Source of the DNA: Actinomycetota bacterium
GTDB lineage: Bacteria > Actinomycetota > Actinomycetes > Mycobacteriales > Micromonosporaceae
Reading direction: 5' to 3'
DNA length: 64,000 nucleotides
Assembly: GCA_005885555.1 (NCBI GenBank)
Contig: VAWN01000036.1
Span: 21,578-85,577 of the forward strand
Made by a program: the position numbers and the translations under genes. The notes under the pieces were generated by a model. The model searched no databases. It saw only the letters and a list, made by a program, of their open reading frames with translations, and had not been told where the DNA came from. How positions within the stretch are numbered: the stretch's first letter is position 1; each line of letters opens with the position of its first letter. Positions 25,835-35,804 of the stretch are shown one piece after another.

Positions 25835-27241
25835 ATGGTTGAGACGAAGGCCGTGCCGCCGGACGCGCAACCGGCGACCGCCCGCACTCTTGGTCTGCCC
25901 CAGGCGACCGCGCTGATCCTCGGCAGCATCGTCGGCGTCGGCATCTTCAACCTGCCGTACTCGCTGGCCGGGATCGGCCCGATCAGCATCGTCGCGATGG
26001 TGCTCACCACGGTCGGCGCGCTGGCGCTGGCGCTGATGTTCGCCGCGCTGTCGCGGCGGCTGCCCGCCGACGGCGGACCGTACGCGTATGCCCGCGCCGC
26101 GTTCGGCAACGGCGTCGGGTTCGCCAACGCGTGGTCGTACTGGATCACCGCCTGGGCCGGCAACGCCGCGATCGTGACCGGCTGGGTGTTCTACGTCGAG
26201 CACTTCGTCAACAAGGACGGCGTGCGGATCTGGTCGATCGTCATCGCGCTGATCGGGTTGTGGATCCCCGCGGCGATCAACCTGAGCGGCGTGAAGAACA
26301 TGGGCACCGTCCAGGTCTGGACGACGGTCATCAAGTTCATCCCGCTGGTCATCATGGCCACCGTCGGGCTGCTGTTCATCAGCACCGCCAACTACACGCC
26401 GTGGAACGTCAGCGAGCAGTCCAACCTGTCGGCCATCGGCAGCGCCATGGCCATCTGCCTGTTCAGCTACCTCGGGGTGGAGACGGCGGCGGTCGCCGCG
26501 GCCAAGGTACGCGACCCGGAACGCAACATCCCCCGGGCAACCGTGTTCGGCACCCTCGCCAGCGCCGCGGTGTACCTGCTGTCCATGGTGGCGGTCTTCG
26601 GCATCGTGCCGACCAGCGAACTGGCCAAGGACGAGAACAAGGCGTCGTACTCGATCGCCGCGAACACCATGGTCGGCAGCGGGCACTGGGCCGGCGACCT
26701 GGTGGCCCTCGCGGTCATCGTCTCCGGCATCGGCGCGCTCAACGGCTGGACGATGATCTGCGCCGAGATGCCGTACGCCGCCGCGAAGGACGGGCTGTTC
26801 CCGACCGCCTTCGGGCGCATGTCGTCCCGGCAGGTACCCGCGGTCGGCATCATCGCCTCCACGGTCCTGGCCAGCGTGGCGATGGTGGTCAGCTACCTCG
26901 GTACCAGCGGCGCGACCGTGTTCAACACGCTCGTGCTGATGACCGGCATCACCGCGGCGGTCCCGTACGGGTTCTCGGCGCTCGCCCAGCTGAAGTGGCG
27001 CTGGCACGACCACCGTGAGCTGCACACCCCGCGGTTCGCCCGGGACGCCGCGGTCGCCGTCCTCGCGCTCTTCTTCTCCATCCTGTTCATCTGGTACTCG
27101 CGCAACACCGGCCAGGAGCACTGGTACGTCACCTGGGGGCCGTTCCTGATGGCGGGCGCGGCGTTCCTCATCGGCATCCCGGTGTACCTCGCGATGCGCA
27201 GCCGGATGACCCAACCCGCGCCGGTTCCCCCGTACCGCTGA
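25835..27241 (+). CDS. arcD: APC family transporter, probable arginine:ornithine antiporter
   Basis: 468 aa. ATG 25835 is preferred; an ATG at 25796 lies inside the operator-like repeat. About 12-13 hydrophobic helices, with the first-helix APC motif [19 protein letters not shown] and [27 protein letters not shown]. It sits directly before arcA, arcB and arcC, which argues for exchange of external arginine with internal ornithine. That substrate call rests on context; sequence alone shows a basic-amino-acid-type APC antiporter. Probably the first gene of the operon. Confidence 0.82.
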   Translation: MVETKAVPPDAQPATARTLGLPQATALILGSIVGVGIFNLPYSLAGIGPISIVAMVLTTVGALALALMFAALSRRLPADGGPYAYARAAFGNGVGFANAWSYWITAWAGNAAIVTGWVFYVEHFVNKDGVRIWSIVIALIGLWIPAAINLSGVKNMGTVQVWTTVIKFIPLVIMATVGLLFISTANYTPWNVSEQSNLSAIGSAMAICLFSYLGVETAAVAAAKVRDPERNIPRATVFGTLASAAVYLLSMVAVFGIVPTSELAKDENKASYSIAANTMVGSGHWAGDLVALAVIVSGIGALNGWTMICAEMPYAAAKDGLFPTAFGRMSSRQVPAVGIIASTVLASVAMVVSYLGTSGATVFNTLVLMTGITAAVPYGFSALAQLKWRWHDHRELHTPRFARDAAVAVLALFFSILFIWYSRNTGQEHWYVTWGPFLMAGAAFLIGIPVYLAMRSRMTQPAPVPPYR

Positions 27242-27275
27242 CGGACCCGACCGCCGACGAAAGGCCAGGCCTACC

Positions 27276-28505
27276 ATGACCCTCCACGTCGACTCCGAAA
27301 CCGGCAAGCTGCGCCAGGTGATCCTGCACCGGCCCGGCCTTGAGCTGAGCAGGCTGACCCCGGCGAACATCACGGGGCTGCTGTTCGACGACATCCTATG
27401 GGGCAAGCGGGCGCGGGAGGAGCACGACGCCTTCGCCCAGGCGCTGCGCGACCGCGGGGTGAAGGTGCACTACTTCGCCGAGCTGCTCACCGAGGTGCTC
27501 GACATCCCGCAGGCGCGGTCCTGGATCCTGGACCGCACCATGACCGACGACACCGTCGGTCCGACGCTCGTCGGGCCGGTACGGCGGCTGGCCGAACAGG
27601 CCGACAGCGAGCGCCTGGCCGAGTACCTCATCGGTGGGGTACTGAAGCGGGAGCTGGCCGGCTTCACCGTGAACAGCCTGCGCTGGGAGCTGATGCACCG
27701 CGACGACTTCCTGCTGACCCCGCTGCCCAACCACCTGTTCCAGCGGGACAACTCGGCCTGGATCTACGGCGGCGTCAGCATCAACCCGATGGCGATGCCG
27801 GCCCGGATGCGCGAGTCGGTGCACAGCACGGCCATCTACCTGTTCCACCCGATGTTCGCGGCCAGTGACTTCCAGATCTGGTACGGCGGCGACGACCGGC
27901 CGCACCAGCCGGCCACCCTGGAAGGCGGCGACATCCACGTCCTCGGGCGCGGTGCGGTGATGGTCGGGCTCGGCGAACGGTCCACCCCGATGGGCGTGGA
28001 GAACCTGGCGCGCAGCCTGTTCGCCCGGGGCGCGGCGGAGAAGGTGATCGCCGTCGAGCTGCCGCACTCGCACGCGATGATGCACCTGGACACCGTCATG
28101 ACGATGCTGGACCGGGAGACCTTCGTCATGTACCCGTACCTGCAGGGCGCGCTGCGGTCCTGGACGGTCCGGCCGACCGACAGCCCGGACGATCCCGACG
28201 GTCTCGACGTGGTCCGCAACGACGACCTGTTCGCCACGATCGCCGAGACGCTGGGCGTGGACAAGGTGATGATCCTGGAGACCGACGAGGACGTCCGGGC
28301 CGCGCAGCGCGAGCAGTGGGACGACGGCAACAACTTCCTCGCCGTCGAGCCCGGCGTGATCGTCGGATACGAGCGCAACGTCACCACCAACACGTTCCTG
28401 CGCAAGCAGGGCATCGAGGTCATCACCATCGCCGGCAGCGAGCTCGGCCGTGGGCGCGGCGGGCCGCGCTGCATGACCTGTCCGATCGAACGCGACGCCG
28501 CCTGA
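27276..28505 (+). CDS. arcA: Arginine deiminase
   Basis: 409 aa, full length for the family. It converts arginine to citrulline and ammonia in the cytoplasm. Active-site elements are visible: the substrate-binding [15 protein letters not shown], the [14 protein letters not shown] loop, catalytic His in [11 protein letters not shown], and the nucleophile Cys in [13 protein letters not shown] close to the C-terminus. Second gene of the arcD-arcA-arcB-arcC order, 34 nt after the antiporter. Confidence 0.95.
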   Translation: MTLHVDSETGKLRQVILHRPGLELSRLTPANITGLLFDDILWGKRAREEHDAFAQALRDRGVKVHYFAELLTEVLDIPQARSWILDRTMTDDTVGPTLVGPVRRLAEQADSERLAEYLIGGVLKRELAGFTVNSLRWELMHRDDFLLTPLPNHLFQRDNSAWIYGGVSINPMAMPARMRESVHSTAIYLFHPMFAASDFQIWYGGDDRPHQPATLEGGDIHVLGRGAVMVGLGERSTPMGVENLARSLFARGAAEKVIAVELPHSHAMMHLDTVMTMLDRETFVMYPYLQGALRSWTVRPTDSPDDPDGLDVVRNDDLFATIAETLGVDKVMILETDEDVRAAQREQWDDGNNFLAVEPGVIVGYERNVTTNTFLRKQGIEVITIAGSELGRGRGGPRCMTCPIERDAA

Positions 28506-28517
28506 GGAGACACCGGC

Positions 28518-29519
28518 ATGCCGACCAACCTGCGCAACCGCAGCTTCCTCAAGGAACTGGACTTCACCCCCGAAGAGTGGCGGTTCCTGCTGCGGCTGGC
28601 CGCCGAACTGAAGGCCGCCAAGTACGCCGGTACCGAGGTACCGTGCCTGCGCGGCAAGAACATCGCGCTCATCTTCGAGAAGAGCTCGACCCGTACCCGC
28701 TGCGCCTTCGAGGTGGCCGCATACGACCAGGGCGCGCACGTGACGTTCCTCGACCCGTCGGCGTCCCAGCTGGGGCACAAGGAGTCGGTGGAGGACACGG
28801 CGCGGGTACTGGGCCGGTTCTACGACGGCATCGAGTACCGCGGCTTCGGCCAGGAGCGCGTCGAGACGCTGGCGCGCTCCGCCGGGGTACCGGTCTGGAA
28901 CGGCCTGTCCGACGAGTGGCACCCGACGCAGACCCTGTGCGACGTGCTGACCATGCGCGAGCACACGTACAAGCACGACACCGAGATCTCCTTCGCCTTC
29001 CTCGGCGACGCGCGCAACAACATGGGCAACTCGCTGCTCATCACCGGCGCGATGATGGGCATGGACGTACGCATGGTCGCACCGCAGTCGCGGTGGAACC
29101 ACGACGAGGTCGTCAAGGAGGCGGAGCGGATCGCGCAGGCGACCGGCGCGCGCATCACACACACCGAGGACGTCGGCGAAGGGGTACGCGGAGTGGACTT
29201 CCTGTACACCGACGTGTGGCTGTCCATGGGCGAGCCCAAGGAGGCGTGGAACGACCGGATCGCGCAGCTGCGCCCGTACCAGATCTCGATGGACGTGATC
29301 CGGGCGACCGGCAACCCGCTGGTGAGGTTCATGCACTGCCTGCCGGCGTTCCACGACCGGCGCACCAAGGTCGGCGAGGAGATCTACGAGCACACCGGCC
29401 TGGACGCGCTTGAGGTCACCGACGAGGTGTTCGCGTCGCCGTACTCGATCGTGTTCGACCAGGCGGAGAACCGCATGCACACGATCAAGGCGGTCATGGT
29501 CGCCACGTTGGGGGCCTGA
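28518..29519 (+). CDS. arcB: Ornithine carbamoyltransferase (catabolic context)
   Basis: 333 aa with GAGGAG before ATG 28518. The carbamoyl-phosphate loop [31 protein letters not shown], the [13 protein letters not shown] loop and MHCLPAFHD with the catalytic Cys are all present. In the arginine deiminase pathway it splits citrulline phosphorolytically into ornithine and carbamoyl phosphate. The same fold also serves biosynthesis (argF); operon position supports the catabolic role. Confidence 0.94.
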   Translation: MPTNLRNRSFLKELDFTPEEWRFLLRLAAELKAAKYAGTEVPCLRGKNIALIFEKSSTRTRCAFEVAAYDQGAHVTFLDPSASQLGHKESVEDTARVLGRFYDGIEYRGFGQERVETLARSAGVPVWNGLSDEWHPTQTLCDVLTMREHTYKHDTEISFAFLGDARNNMGNSLLITGAMMGMDVRMVAPQSRWNHDEVVKEAERIAQATGARITHTEDVGEGVRGVDFLYTDVWLSMGEPKEAWNDRIAQLRPYQISMDVIRATGNPLVRFMHCLPAFHDRRTKVGEEIYEHTGLDALEVTDEVFASPYSIVFDQAENRMHTIKAVMVATLGA

Positions 29520-30473
29520 GTGAGCAGTCGGATCGTCATCGCGATCGGTGGCAACGCGCTCCTGGAGCGCGGCCAGCGGCCCGACGCGGCCGTCCAGCGG
29601 ACCAACGCGTTGCGCGCGGTGCAGGCGCTCGCCCCGCTGGCCGAGGAGCACGAGGTCGTCATCACCCATGGCAACGGCCCGCAGGTCGGGCTGCTGGCGC
29701 TGGAGAGCGCGGCGGACGCCACGCTCACCCAGCCGTACCCGCTGGACGTGCTGGGCGCGCAGACCCAGGGGATGATCGGGTACTGGTTGCTGCAGGCGTT
29801 GCAGAACGCGCTACCCGGCCGGCAGGTCGCCGCCGTGGTGAACCAGACCCTGGTGTCGGCGGCGGACCCGGCGTTCGACGCGCCGACCAAGTTCGTCGGG
29901 CCGGTGTACGACGAGCCGACCGCGCACCGGCTGGCGAACGAACGGGGCTGGCGGGTCGCGCCGGACGGACCGTACTGGCGGCGGGTCGTCCCGTCGCCGA
30001 TGCCGCAGCGCATCGTCGAGACCCGGGTGGTGCGGCTGCTGCTGACCTCCGGGGCGGTGGTGGTCTGCGCGGGCGGCGGCGGGGTACCGGTGATCCGCAA
30101 CGAGTCCGGGCAACTGCAGGGCGTCGAGGCGGTCGTCGACAAGGACCTGGCGACGGCGGTGCTCGCCGAGTCGCTGGAGGCCGACGCGCTGCTGCTGCTG
30201 ACCGACGTGCCGGCGGTACTGCGCGGGTACGGTACGCCGCAGGCGGAGCCGATCTCCCGGGCGACCCCGGCGGCGCTGCGGCAGGAGCGGTTCCCGGCCG
30301 GCTCGATGGGTCCGAAGGTCGATGCGGTCTGCCGGTTCGTGGAGGTCACCGGCGACCTCGCGGCGATCGGCGCGCTCGCCGACGCCACACTGATCCTCGC
30401 CGGCAAGGCCGGCACGGTGGTGACTCCGGGCGGCGACTACGGGGGGTCGCACGACCTGAAGCCGCCACGCTGA
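29520..30473 (+). CDS. arcC: Carbamate kinase
   Basis: 317 aa starting at GTG 29520, directly after the arcB stop. The motifs RIVIAIGGNALL, VITHGNGPQVG, PYPLDVLGAQTQGMIGYWL, VVCAGGGGVPVI and VDKDLATAVLAE are characteristic. It uses carbamoyl phosphate to phosphorylate ADP, giving ATP, ammonia and CO2, the energy-yielding last step. It completes an arginine-fermentation operon. Confidence 0.94.
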   Translation: MSSRIVIAIGGNALLERGQRPDAAVQRTNALRAVQALAPLAEEHEVVITHGNGPQVGLLALESAADATLTQPYPLDVLGAQTQGMIGYWLLQALQNALPGRQVAAVVNQTLVSAADPAFDAPTKFVGPVYDEPTAHRLANERGWRVAPDGPYWRRVVPSPMPQRIVETRVVRLLLTSGAVVVCAGGGGVPVIRNESGQLQGVEAVVDKDLATAVLAESLEADALLLLTDVPAVLRGYGTPQAEPISRATPAALRQERFPAGSMGPKVDAVCRFVEVTGDLAAIGALADATLILAGKAGTVVTPGGDYGGSHDLKPPR

Positions 30474-30491
30474 ATGCGGGAGGTGGCCACC

Positions 30492-31436
30492 GTGGTGGGG
30501 TTGCCGGCACCGGTACCACCCCGGCGGCCATTCCTGATCATGAACCCGCAGTCGGGCGGCGGCAAGGTCGACCGGTTCGGCCTGGTCCGCAAGGCCCGCG
30601 CGCTCAACGCCGACGTGGCGCTGCTCGAAGGCGCGGGTACCGTCGACGTCGCGGCCCTGGCCCGCGAGGCGGCCGACGACGGTGCCGACCTGCTCGGCGT
30701 GGCCGGTGGCGACGGTACCCAGTCGCTGGTGGCCGCCGTCGCGGCCGACCGCGGCATCCCGTTCATGGTGATCGCCGCCGGTACCCGCAACCAGTTCGCG
30801 CGCGATCTCGGCCTGGACAGCGAGGACCCGGCCGCGTGCCTGGCCGCGTTGACCGACGGCGTCGAGGTGCGGGTCGATCTCGGCCGGATCGGTGACCGCA
30901 GCTTCGTCACCAGCGCGGCGTTCGGCGCGTACGCGGAGCTGGTACGCACGACCGCCTTCCGCGACGGCGACACCGCCGCGGCGCTGGCCCTGCTGCCCAG
31001 CCTGCTGGCGGCGCCGGACGAGCAGCGGCTGAACCTGCGTACCGGGGACACCGTGGTCGGCGACTCCGCCGCGGTGCTGGTGAGCAACAACCCGTACGGC
31101 GCGGCCGACATCGCCGGGCTGGGCCGCCGCAACCGGCTCGACCGCGGCGTGCTCGGCCTGCTCGCGGTGACCCTGCGGGGCGCCCGCGACGCCGTGCGGC
31201 TGGTCCGCGGCCGGCGCTCGGGACTGGTCAAGGTCTCCACGGCGACCGAGGCGGTCATCGAGACCGACGCGGACCGGATCCCGGTGGGCGTCGACGGGGA
31301 GGAGGTGACGCTCGCGACACCGGTGCACTGCGCGATCCGGCCGGGCGTGCTGCGGGTGCGCGTACCGCGACTGCGGCCGGGCGTCCGGCCGGGCGTCCGC
31401 GGTACCCGGGTGCACACCGCGATGGTTGGCACATAA
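30492..31436 (+). CDS. Diacylglycerol/lipid kinase family protein
   Basis: 314 aa if GTG 30492 is used, because GGGAGG lies 8 nt before it; an ATG at 30474 directly follows the arcC stop but has no ribosome site. FLIMNPQSGGGKVDR and GVAGGDGTQSLVAA are the nucleotide-binding and GGDGT motifs of the DAGK catalytic domain, and AAGTRNQFARDLGL fits too. Predicted to phosphorylate diacylglycerol or a related lipid at the membrane. Its position at the end of the arc operon is unusual. Confidence 0.85.
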   Translation: MVGLPAPVPPRRPFLIMNPQSGGGKVDRFGLVRKARALNADVALLEGAGTVDVAALAREAADDGADLLGVAGGDGTQSLVAAVAADRGIPFMVIAAGTRNQFARDLGLDSEDPAACLAALTDGVEVRVDLGRIGDRSFVTSAAFGAYAELVRTTAFRDGDTAAALALLPSLLAAPDEQRLNLRTGDTVVGDSAAVLVSNNPYGAADIAGLGRRNRLDRGVLGLLAVTLRGARDAVRLVRGRRSGLVKVSTATEAVIETDADRIPVGVDGEEVTLATPVHCAIRPGVLRVRVPRLRPGVRPGVRGTRVHTAMVGT

Positions 31437-31744
31437 GCGTATCGGTCGGGTCAGCGCCGGTCGCGTGGGCGTGCTTAGATGAGTCGACGCTTCGTTCAAG
31501 GTCCTCAGGTTAGGGGACCCCGTCTTCCGTCGCCTCACACGTTACGGGTGATTCGCCGGCCCCGGATGTGTGCTGGGATAGGGAGACGCAAGAGCGGGAA
31601 TCGCCCCGGACCCTGTCGCTTCCCGCTGTCCCGCGCGTGAAAGACCGCCGGAGGCGCGTGCCCCGACGCGAACCCGGCAGATGGTGGCGCCGCACCGGTC
31701 GTGATGGCCGGCCGGGTACGGCAACGCGGGAAACAGGGGGTGAC
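31437..31744 (+). promoter_or_regulatory. Gene-free leader region before regulator 3
   Basis: About 300 nt without a convincing gene. It holds a weak TCATCC-type repeat at 31535-31551 (TCACAC-GTTAC-GGGTGA), 194 nt before the start codon, and a GGGGG-rich ribosome site just before ATG 31745. I see no clear -35/-10 pair. Confidence 0.35.
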
Positions 31745-34489
31745 ATGGTCCACGACGGCGTCTCGAGCATCTTGAGCAGCGGTCCTGGCTCTTCCAGTCC
31801 ATCCGGTCGGGCACTGGGCGTGCGGTCGCGGGGACCGACCTCGCGGCCCACCAGCCCGGTTCCGCCGAACCTGTCCCGGCCGCGGGTACCGCCGGCGTTC
31901 GTGCCGCGCCCGCGGCTGATCCAGCTGCTCGACGCGGGCAACGAACGTCCGGTCACCCTGGTCAGCGCGGGAGCCGGCTGGGGCAAGACCCTGCTCGTCG
32001 CGTCCTGGGCGGGAGCCGCGGCACGGCAGGAGCCGGTCGGCTGGCTCTCCCTTGACAACGATGACAACGATCCCGCCGTCTTCTGGTCGCACGTGCTGTC
32101 CGCGCTGCGCCACGCCGGTGCCATCCAGGACGTGCGCGACCTTCGCGAGGTCGGCCCCGGGTCCTCGATGAACCAGGCATTCATCCGCCGGGTGGCCGGC
32201 GGCCTCGCCCGGCTGCCGCAGCAGGTGACGCTGGTACTCGACGACCTCGACGAGATCCACGAGCCGCGGGTCATGAAGGACCTGTCGATGCTGCTGCGCT
32301 GCCAGCCCGAGCAGCTGCGGCTGGTGCTCGTCGCGCGCACCGACCCGGTACTCCCGCTGCACCGGATGCGTGCCGCCGGTGACCTGACCGAGATCCGCGC
32401 CGCCGACCTGCAGTTCACCGCGGCGGAGGCGACCGAGCTGCTGTCCCATCACGGCCTGCAGCTCGACGACCGTGAGCTGCGGGTGCTGCTGGACCGGACC
32501 GAGGGCTGGGCGGCCGGCCTGCGGTTGGCCGCGATCTTCCTGACCAGCGCCGGTGACCACCACCGCATCGAGGACTTCGCCGGCGACAAGGGCGCGGTCG
32601 CCGACTACCTCGTCGGCGAGGTACTCGCCCAGCAGCCGCCGGACCTCCACCGGTTCCTGCTGTACACGAGCATCGTCGACAAGCTGTCCGGCGAGCTGGC
32701 CGACGCCATCACCAACGGCGGCCACGGGCAGCGGATCCTGGAGCAGCTCGAACGCACCAACGTCTTCCTGGTCGGGCTGGGGTCGCGGCCCGGCTGGTTC
32801 CGGTACCACCACCTGTTCCGCGACCTGCTGCGCCACCAGTTGCTCCTCGACGCGCCGGAGATGATCCCGGTGCTGCACTACCGGGCGGTCGAGTGGTACC
32901 TCAGCCACGACGCCCCGGTCAAGGCGCTCGCGCACGCGGCGGCGGCCGAGGACTGGCCGCTGGTCGGCCGGCTCGTCGTGGCCCGCGGCGGCCCGCTGAT
33001 CCTGTCGGTCGACCGCGAGGCACTGGTCAACGTGCTGGAGCGGGTACCGCCGGAGTGGTTCGGGGTGACCGCGGAGCTGACCATGTGCGCGGCGCTGCTG
33101 ATGTTCCACGCGCGCGGGTATGACGCGGTGCTGACCCTGGTGGCCAAGGCGCGCAAGCTGCTGGCCGGCCGTAGCGCGATCGACCGGCGGCCGGTCGAGA
33201 TCGGGCTGCGCATGCTCGAAGTGGCCGTGGCCCGGCAACGCAGCGACATGCCGGCGCTCATGGACGCCACCAGCGAGGCGCTGGACTGGCTGACCGCGGT
33301 GCGCTGGACGCACCTGCCGTCGGCCCTGAAGTACCGCGCCATCGGGTTGAACAACAAGGGCGTCGCGCTGCTGTGGACGGGGCAGCTGGAGAGCGCGAAC
33401 CGGTACCTCTGGTCGGCGATGACCGCCGCGCGGGCGACCGGCGTCGAGCTGGTCGAGATCAACTCGCTCGGCCACCTCGCCCTGATCGACGCGCTGCGGG
33501 GCAGCCTGCGCGACGCCGACGGGCACGCGCTGGAGGGCCGCGAGCTTGCCGAGCGCCGCGGGTGGAGCTCCGAGCTGCAGGCGGTACCGGTGTACCTCGC
33601 GCTCGCCTCGATCGCCTTGGAGCGCAACGACATCCCCGAGGCGCAGTGGGCGCTGCGCCGCGGGTTCAACGCCTACCGCACCGATCCGGAGGCGGCGCAG
33701 TACGTCGGACTGCGCATCGCCCAGGCGCGGATGCTGCTCGCGCACGCGCAACCCGAGGCGGCCCGGGCGATGCTGGACCAGGCCCGCCGGGAGGCCGAAC
33801 GGGTGCTGACCGCGCCGACCCTCGCGTGGCAGCTCGCGCTGGCGCTGGCCGAGGTGGACCTCGTCGCCGGGCACGCCGACCGGTTCCTGGAGGAGATCGG
33901 GGCGGTTCCCGACGGTACCGACTTCGCCGCGCGCAACCAGGTCTGGCTCGCACGTGCCGCGCTCGCCTCGGGCAACCAGCGGTCGGTGGAGCCGTTGCTG
34001 GCGCCGGTGCTCGACGCGCCGGCCGACCCGCTGACCGCGGTCGATGCCTGGATCACCGCCGCGTTGGTGGCCGAGAGCCAGCGACAGGGCAACCGTTCGC
34101 TGGAGGCGCTCACCCGGGCGTTCGCGATCGCCGAGCCGGAGGGGCTGCGCCGGCCGTTCCTGACCACCGGGCGGCGGGAGATCGTGGGGCTGGTCGAGCG
34201 GCAGGTCCTGCTGGTGGAGGAGAACGCGCAGTTCGTCGCCGACGTGCTGGCCGACCTGCGGCCCGGCGCGCCGCGGGCGGACCGGGCCGCGCTCAACGTC
34301 GAGCTCAGCGAGCGCGAGCTGGAGGTGCTGCGGTACCTGCCGACCATGTTCAATGCCGGCGAGATCGCCGAGGACCTGCACGTGTCGGTCAACACCGTGA
34401 AGGCGCACCTGCGCGCCATCTACCGCAAGCTCGGGGTGTCCCGGCGGCAGGACGCCGTCGGCCAGGCGCAGAAACTGCGCATCCTCTGA
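31745..34489 (+). CDS. LuxR/STAND transcriptional regulator, MalT-like (3)
   Basis: 914 aa from ATG 31745. A Ser/Pro-rich N-terminus of about 50 residues precedes the P-loop domain (Walker A GAGWGKT, Walker B VTLVLDDLDE). RTEGWAAGLRLAAIFL, a winged-helix part and a long TPR-like helical region follow. The C-terminus is a LuxR helix-turn-helix (LSERELEVLRYLPTMFNAGEIAEDL; SVNTVKAHLRAIYRKLG). It lies downstream of the arginine deiminase genes, 308 nt away. Same family as the proteins at 17290 and 21667. Confidence 0.88.
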   Translation: MVHDGVSSILSSGPGSSSPSGRALGVRSRGPTSRPTSPVPPNLSRPRVPPAFVPRPRLIQLLDAGNERPVTLVSAGAGWGKTLLVASWAGAAARQEPVGWLSLDNDDNDPAVFWSHVLSALRHAGAIQDVRDLREVGPGSSMNQAFIRRVAGGLARLPQQVTLVLDDLDEIHEPRVMKDLSMLLRCQPEQLRLVLVARTDPVLPLHRMRAAGDLTEIRAADLQFTAAEATELLSHHGLQLDDRELRVLLDRTEGWAAGLRLAAIFLTSAGDHHRIEDFAGDKGAVADYLVGEVLAQQPPDLHRFLLYTSIVDKLSGELADAITNGGHGQRILEQLERTNVFLVGLGSRPGWFRYHHLFRDLLRHQLLLDAPEMIPVLHYRAVEWYLSHDAPVKALAHAAAAEDWPLVGRLVVARGGPLILSVDREALVNVLERVPPEWFGVTAELTMCAALLMFHARGYDAVLTLVAKARKLLAGRSAIDRRPVEIGLRMLEVAVARQRSDMPALMDATSEALDWLTAVRWTHLPSALKYRAIGLNNKGVALLWTGQLESANRYLWSAMTAARATGVELVEINSLGHLALIDALRGSLRDADGHALEGRELAERRGWSSELQAVPVYLALASIALERNDIPEAQWALRRGFNAYRTDPEAAQYVGLRIAQARMLLAHAQPEAARAMLDQARREAERVLTAPTLAWQLALALAEVDLVAGHADRFLEEIGAVPDGTDFAARNQVWLARAALASGNQRSVEPLLAPVLDAPADPLTAVDAWITAALVAESQRQGNRSLEALTRAFAIAEPEGLRRPFLTTGRREIVGLVERQVLLVEENAQFVADVLADLRPGAPRADRAALNVELSERELEVLRYLPTMFNAGEIAEDLHVSVNTVKAHLRAIYRKLGVSRRQDAVGQAQKLRIL

Positions 34490-34490
34490 A

Positions 34491-34507
34491 TCACCCTCCG
34501 GGGATGA
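34491..34507. promoter_or_regulatory. TCATCC-N5-GGATGA repeat containing a MalT-box match
   Basis: TCACCC-TCCGG-GGATGA, directly after the regulator 3 stop codon. Its right side reads GGGGATGAGG, identical to the E. coli MalT-box consensus as I know it. The next gene (34706) starts about 200 nt later, farther than for other copies. Confidence 0.5.
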
Positions 34508-34635
34508 GGTGACGTATCGCGACTGCCTGGTCTACTGACTGTGGACGTCAACCGGCACGCTCCGCCCCGGTCCCGTTCTGAGGGCAGGTCATGGCAGTGG
34601 GGGCCAGCCCGCCCGTATGGGGTGGAGCGGCGTCG

Positions 34636-34680
34636 GGTCAGGCCCCGGTACCGCGTCCGGAGTGCCGCCGGGGCCTGACC
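34636..34680. terminator. 13-bp stem hairpin in the gap before 34706
   Basis: Arms 34636-34648 and 34668-34680 pair perfectly around a 19-nt loop. It may end the regulator 3 transcript or form a leader structure for the following gene, whose start lies 25 nt downstream. Confidence 0.45.
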
Positions 34681-34705
34681 GGCGTCCCGGTACCGAAAGG
34701 ACCGC

Positions 34706-35200
34706 ATGGCAGACTCCGAGGATCTCCTGCCGCCCCCCGGGCTGGCCGCGATCGACGCGCTGTTCGTGCAGACCGCGCACAGCGCCGGGTACTGCGCCGG
34801 ACAGCTGACCCTGTACGGGCTGAGCCGGTCCACGCTGTACTTCGCCGACCGGCCGCAGCGCGCGGTGGGCCACCTGCACACCCAGCTGTTCGTCGCGTTG
34901 TGGGAGTCCGGCATGCACAGCTTCGCCGACGACCCGCCCAACGCGGTGCTCTCGTTCATCGAGTCGGGCGCGACGGGGGAGAACGCCGGGATTCCGGAGG
35001 ACGCGGTCGTGGTGCTGCACGCGCCGAAGCTGAGCGGCGACGAGCTCACGTACTACGTCGACCTGCTGGACGGCAAGCTGCCCGAGCGGTCCGGCGGCTG
35101 CGCGCTGTTCATCGACTCGTTCGGGCGGCCGGTCTCGCCGGCGCTGCTGGCCGCGATGCAGAAGCTGTCCCGGTTCCGGCAGGCGACCCGCGACTGGTGA
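34706..35200 (+). CDS. Hypothetical protein
   Basis: 164 aa, ATG preceded by AAAGGA. A soluble alpha/beta protein without signal peptide or membrane helix; it contains HSAGYCAGQL, GHLHTQLFVALWESG and SGGCALFIDSFGRPVSPALLAAM. I do not recognise the family. It is followed 7 nt later by a convergent CMD-like gene. Confidence 0.6.
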   Translation: MADSEDLLPPPGLAAIDALFVQTAHSAGYCAGQLTLYGLSRSTLYFADRPQRAVGHLHTQLFVALWESGMHSFADDPPNAVLSFIESGATGENAGIPEDAVVVLHAPKLSGDELTYYVDLLDGKLPERSGGCALFIDSFGRPVSPALLAAMQKLSRFRQATRDW

Positions 35201-35207
35201 CCGGCGC

Positions 35208-35537
35208 TCACGTCGACTGGCGGACCACCTGCAGCACGTTGTCGGCCGCGGACACGACGCGGGCGCTGCCGACCAGCGGCGCCAGCGTGACGAGCAGCGC
35301 CTTCATCGTGTCCGGCGTGATGCCCACCTGGTCGGCCAGGATGATGTGGGCGTAGTACGACGCCGCGGGTGCGTCCAGCGCGACCAGCGCGCCGATCCGC
35401 GCCGCCACCGCGGTCCGCTCGTCCAGGTCGGGCTGGCTGAAGGCATCGGCGTTCAGCTTGGCCAGGGCCGCCATCACCGGGCCCTCGCCCCTGCTGAGTT
35501 CCTGGAGCATCTCTTCGAGTTCGGTCTGCGCTGACAT
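35208..35537 (-). CDS. Carboxymuconolactone decarboxylase-like protein lacking cysteine
   Basis: 109 aa. Helical layout and DLDERTAVAARIGALVALDAPAASYYAHIILADQVGIT match the CMD/AhpD fold. The peroxidase members carry a CxxC pair; this protein contains no Cys at all, so it cannot be an AhpD-type disulfide reductase. Similar cysteine-less CMD proteins are common in actinobacteria with unknown role. A TCATCC-N5-GG(G)TGG repeat starts 35 nt before the start codon. Confidence 0.75.
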   Translation of the reverse strand: MSAQTELEEMLQELSRGEGPVMAALAKLNADAFSQPDLDERTAVAARIGALVALDAPAASYYAHIILADQVGITPDTMKALLVTLAPLVGSARVVSAADNVLQVVRQST

Positions 35538-35571
35538 GGCCCCAGTGTGGTGGCAGGGCCGGGCCCCGGGG

Positions 35572-35588
35572 TCATCCGTCGCGGGTGG
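35572..35588. promoter_or_regulatory. TCATCC-N5 repeat before the CMD-like gene
   Basis: On the plus strand TCATCC-GTCGC-GGGTGG; on the gene strand a perfect GGATGA faces the start codon at 35 nt. One arm is degenerate. Confidence 0.45.
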
Positions 35589-35678
35589 TCCGGAACCGCC
35601 GCGGCGAGCAACAGCACCGAGCCGGGGGCGGCCCGCTTCGACATGGGCTTAGTTTACGGCTTATATCGATGCTCGTAG

Positions 35679-35795
<117 letters not shown>

Positions 35796-35804
35796 AGTCG
35801 GCGC

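Noticed and set aside
31535..31551. TCACAC-GTTAC-GGGTGA as another regulator site before regulator 3
   Set aside because: Three or more mismatches and a distance of 194 nt to the start codon; too weak to count with the other copies.
34541..34678. A 45-codon frame starting 34 nt after the GGATGA repeat at 34491
   Set aside because: The spacing is attractive, but codon use is unlike real genes here (many Arg and Trp, mixed third bases), there is no ribosome site, and its 3' half is the hairpin at 34636-34680.
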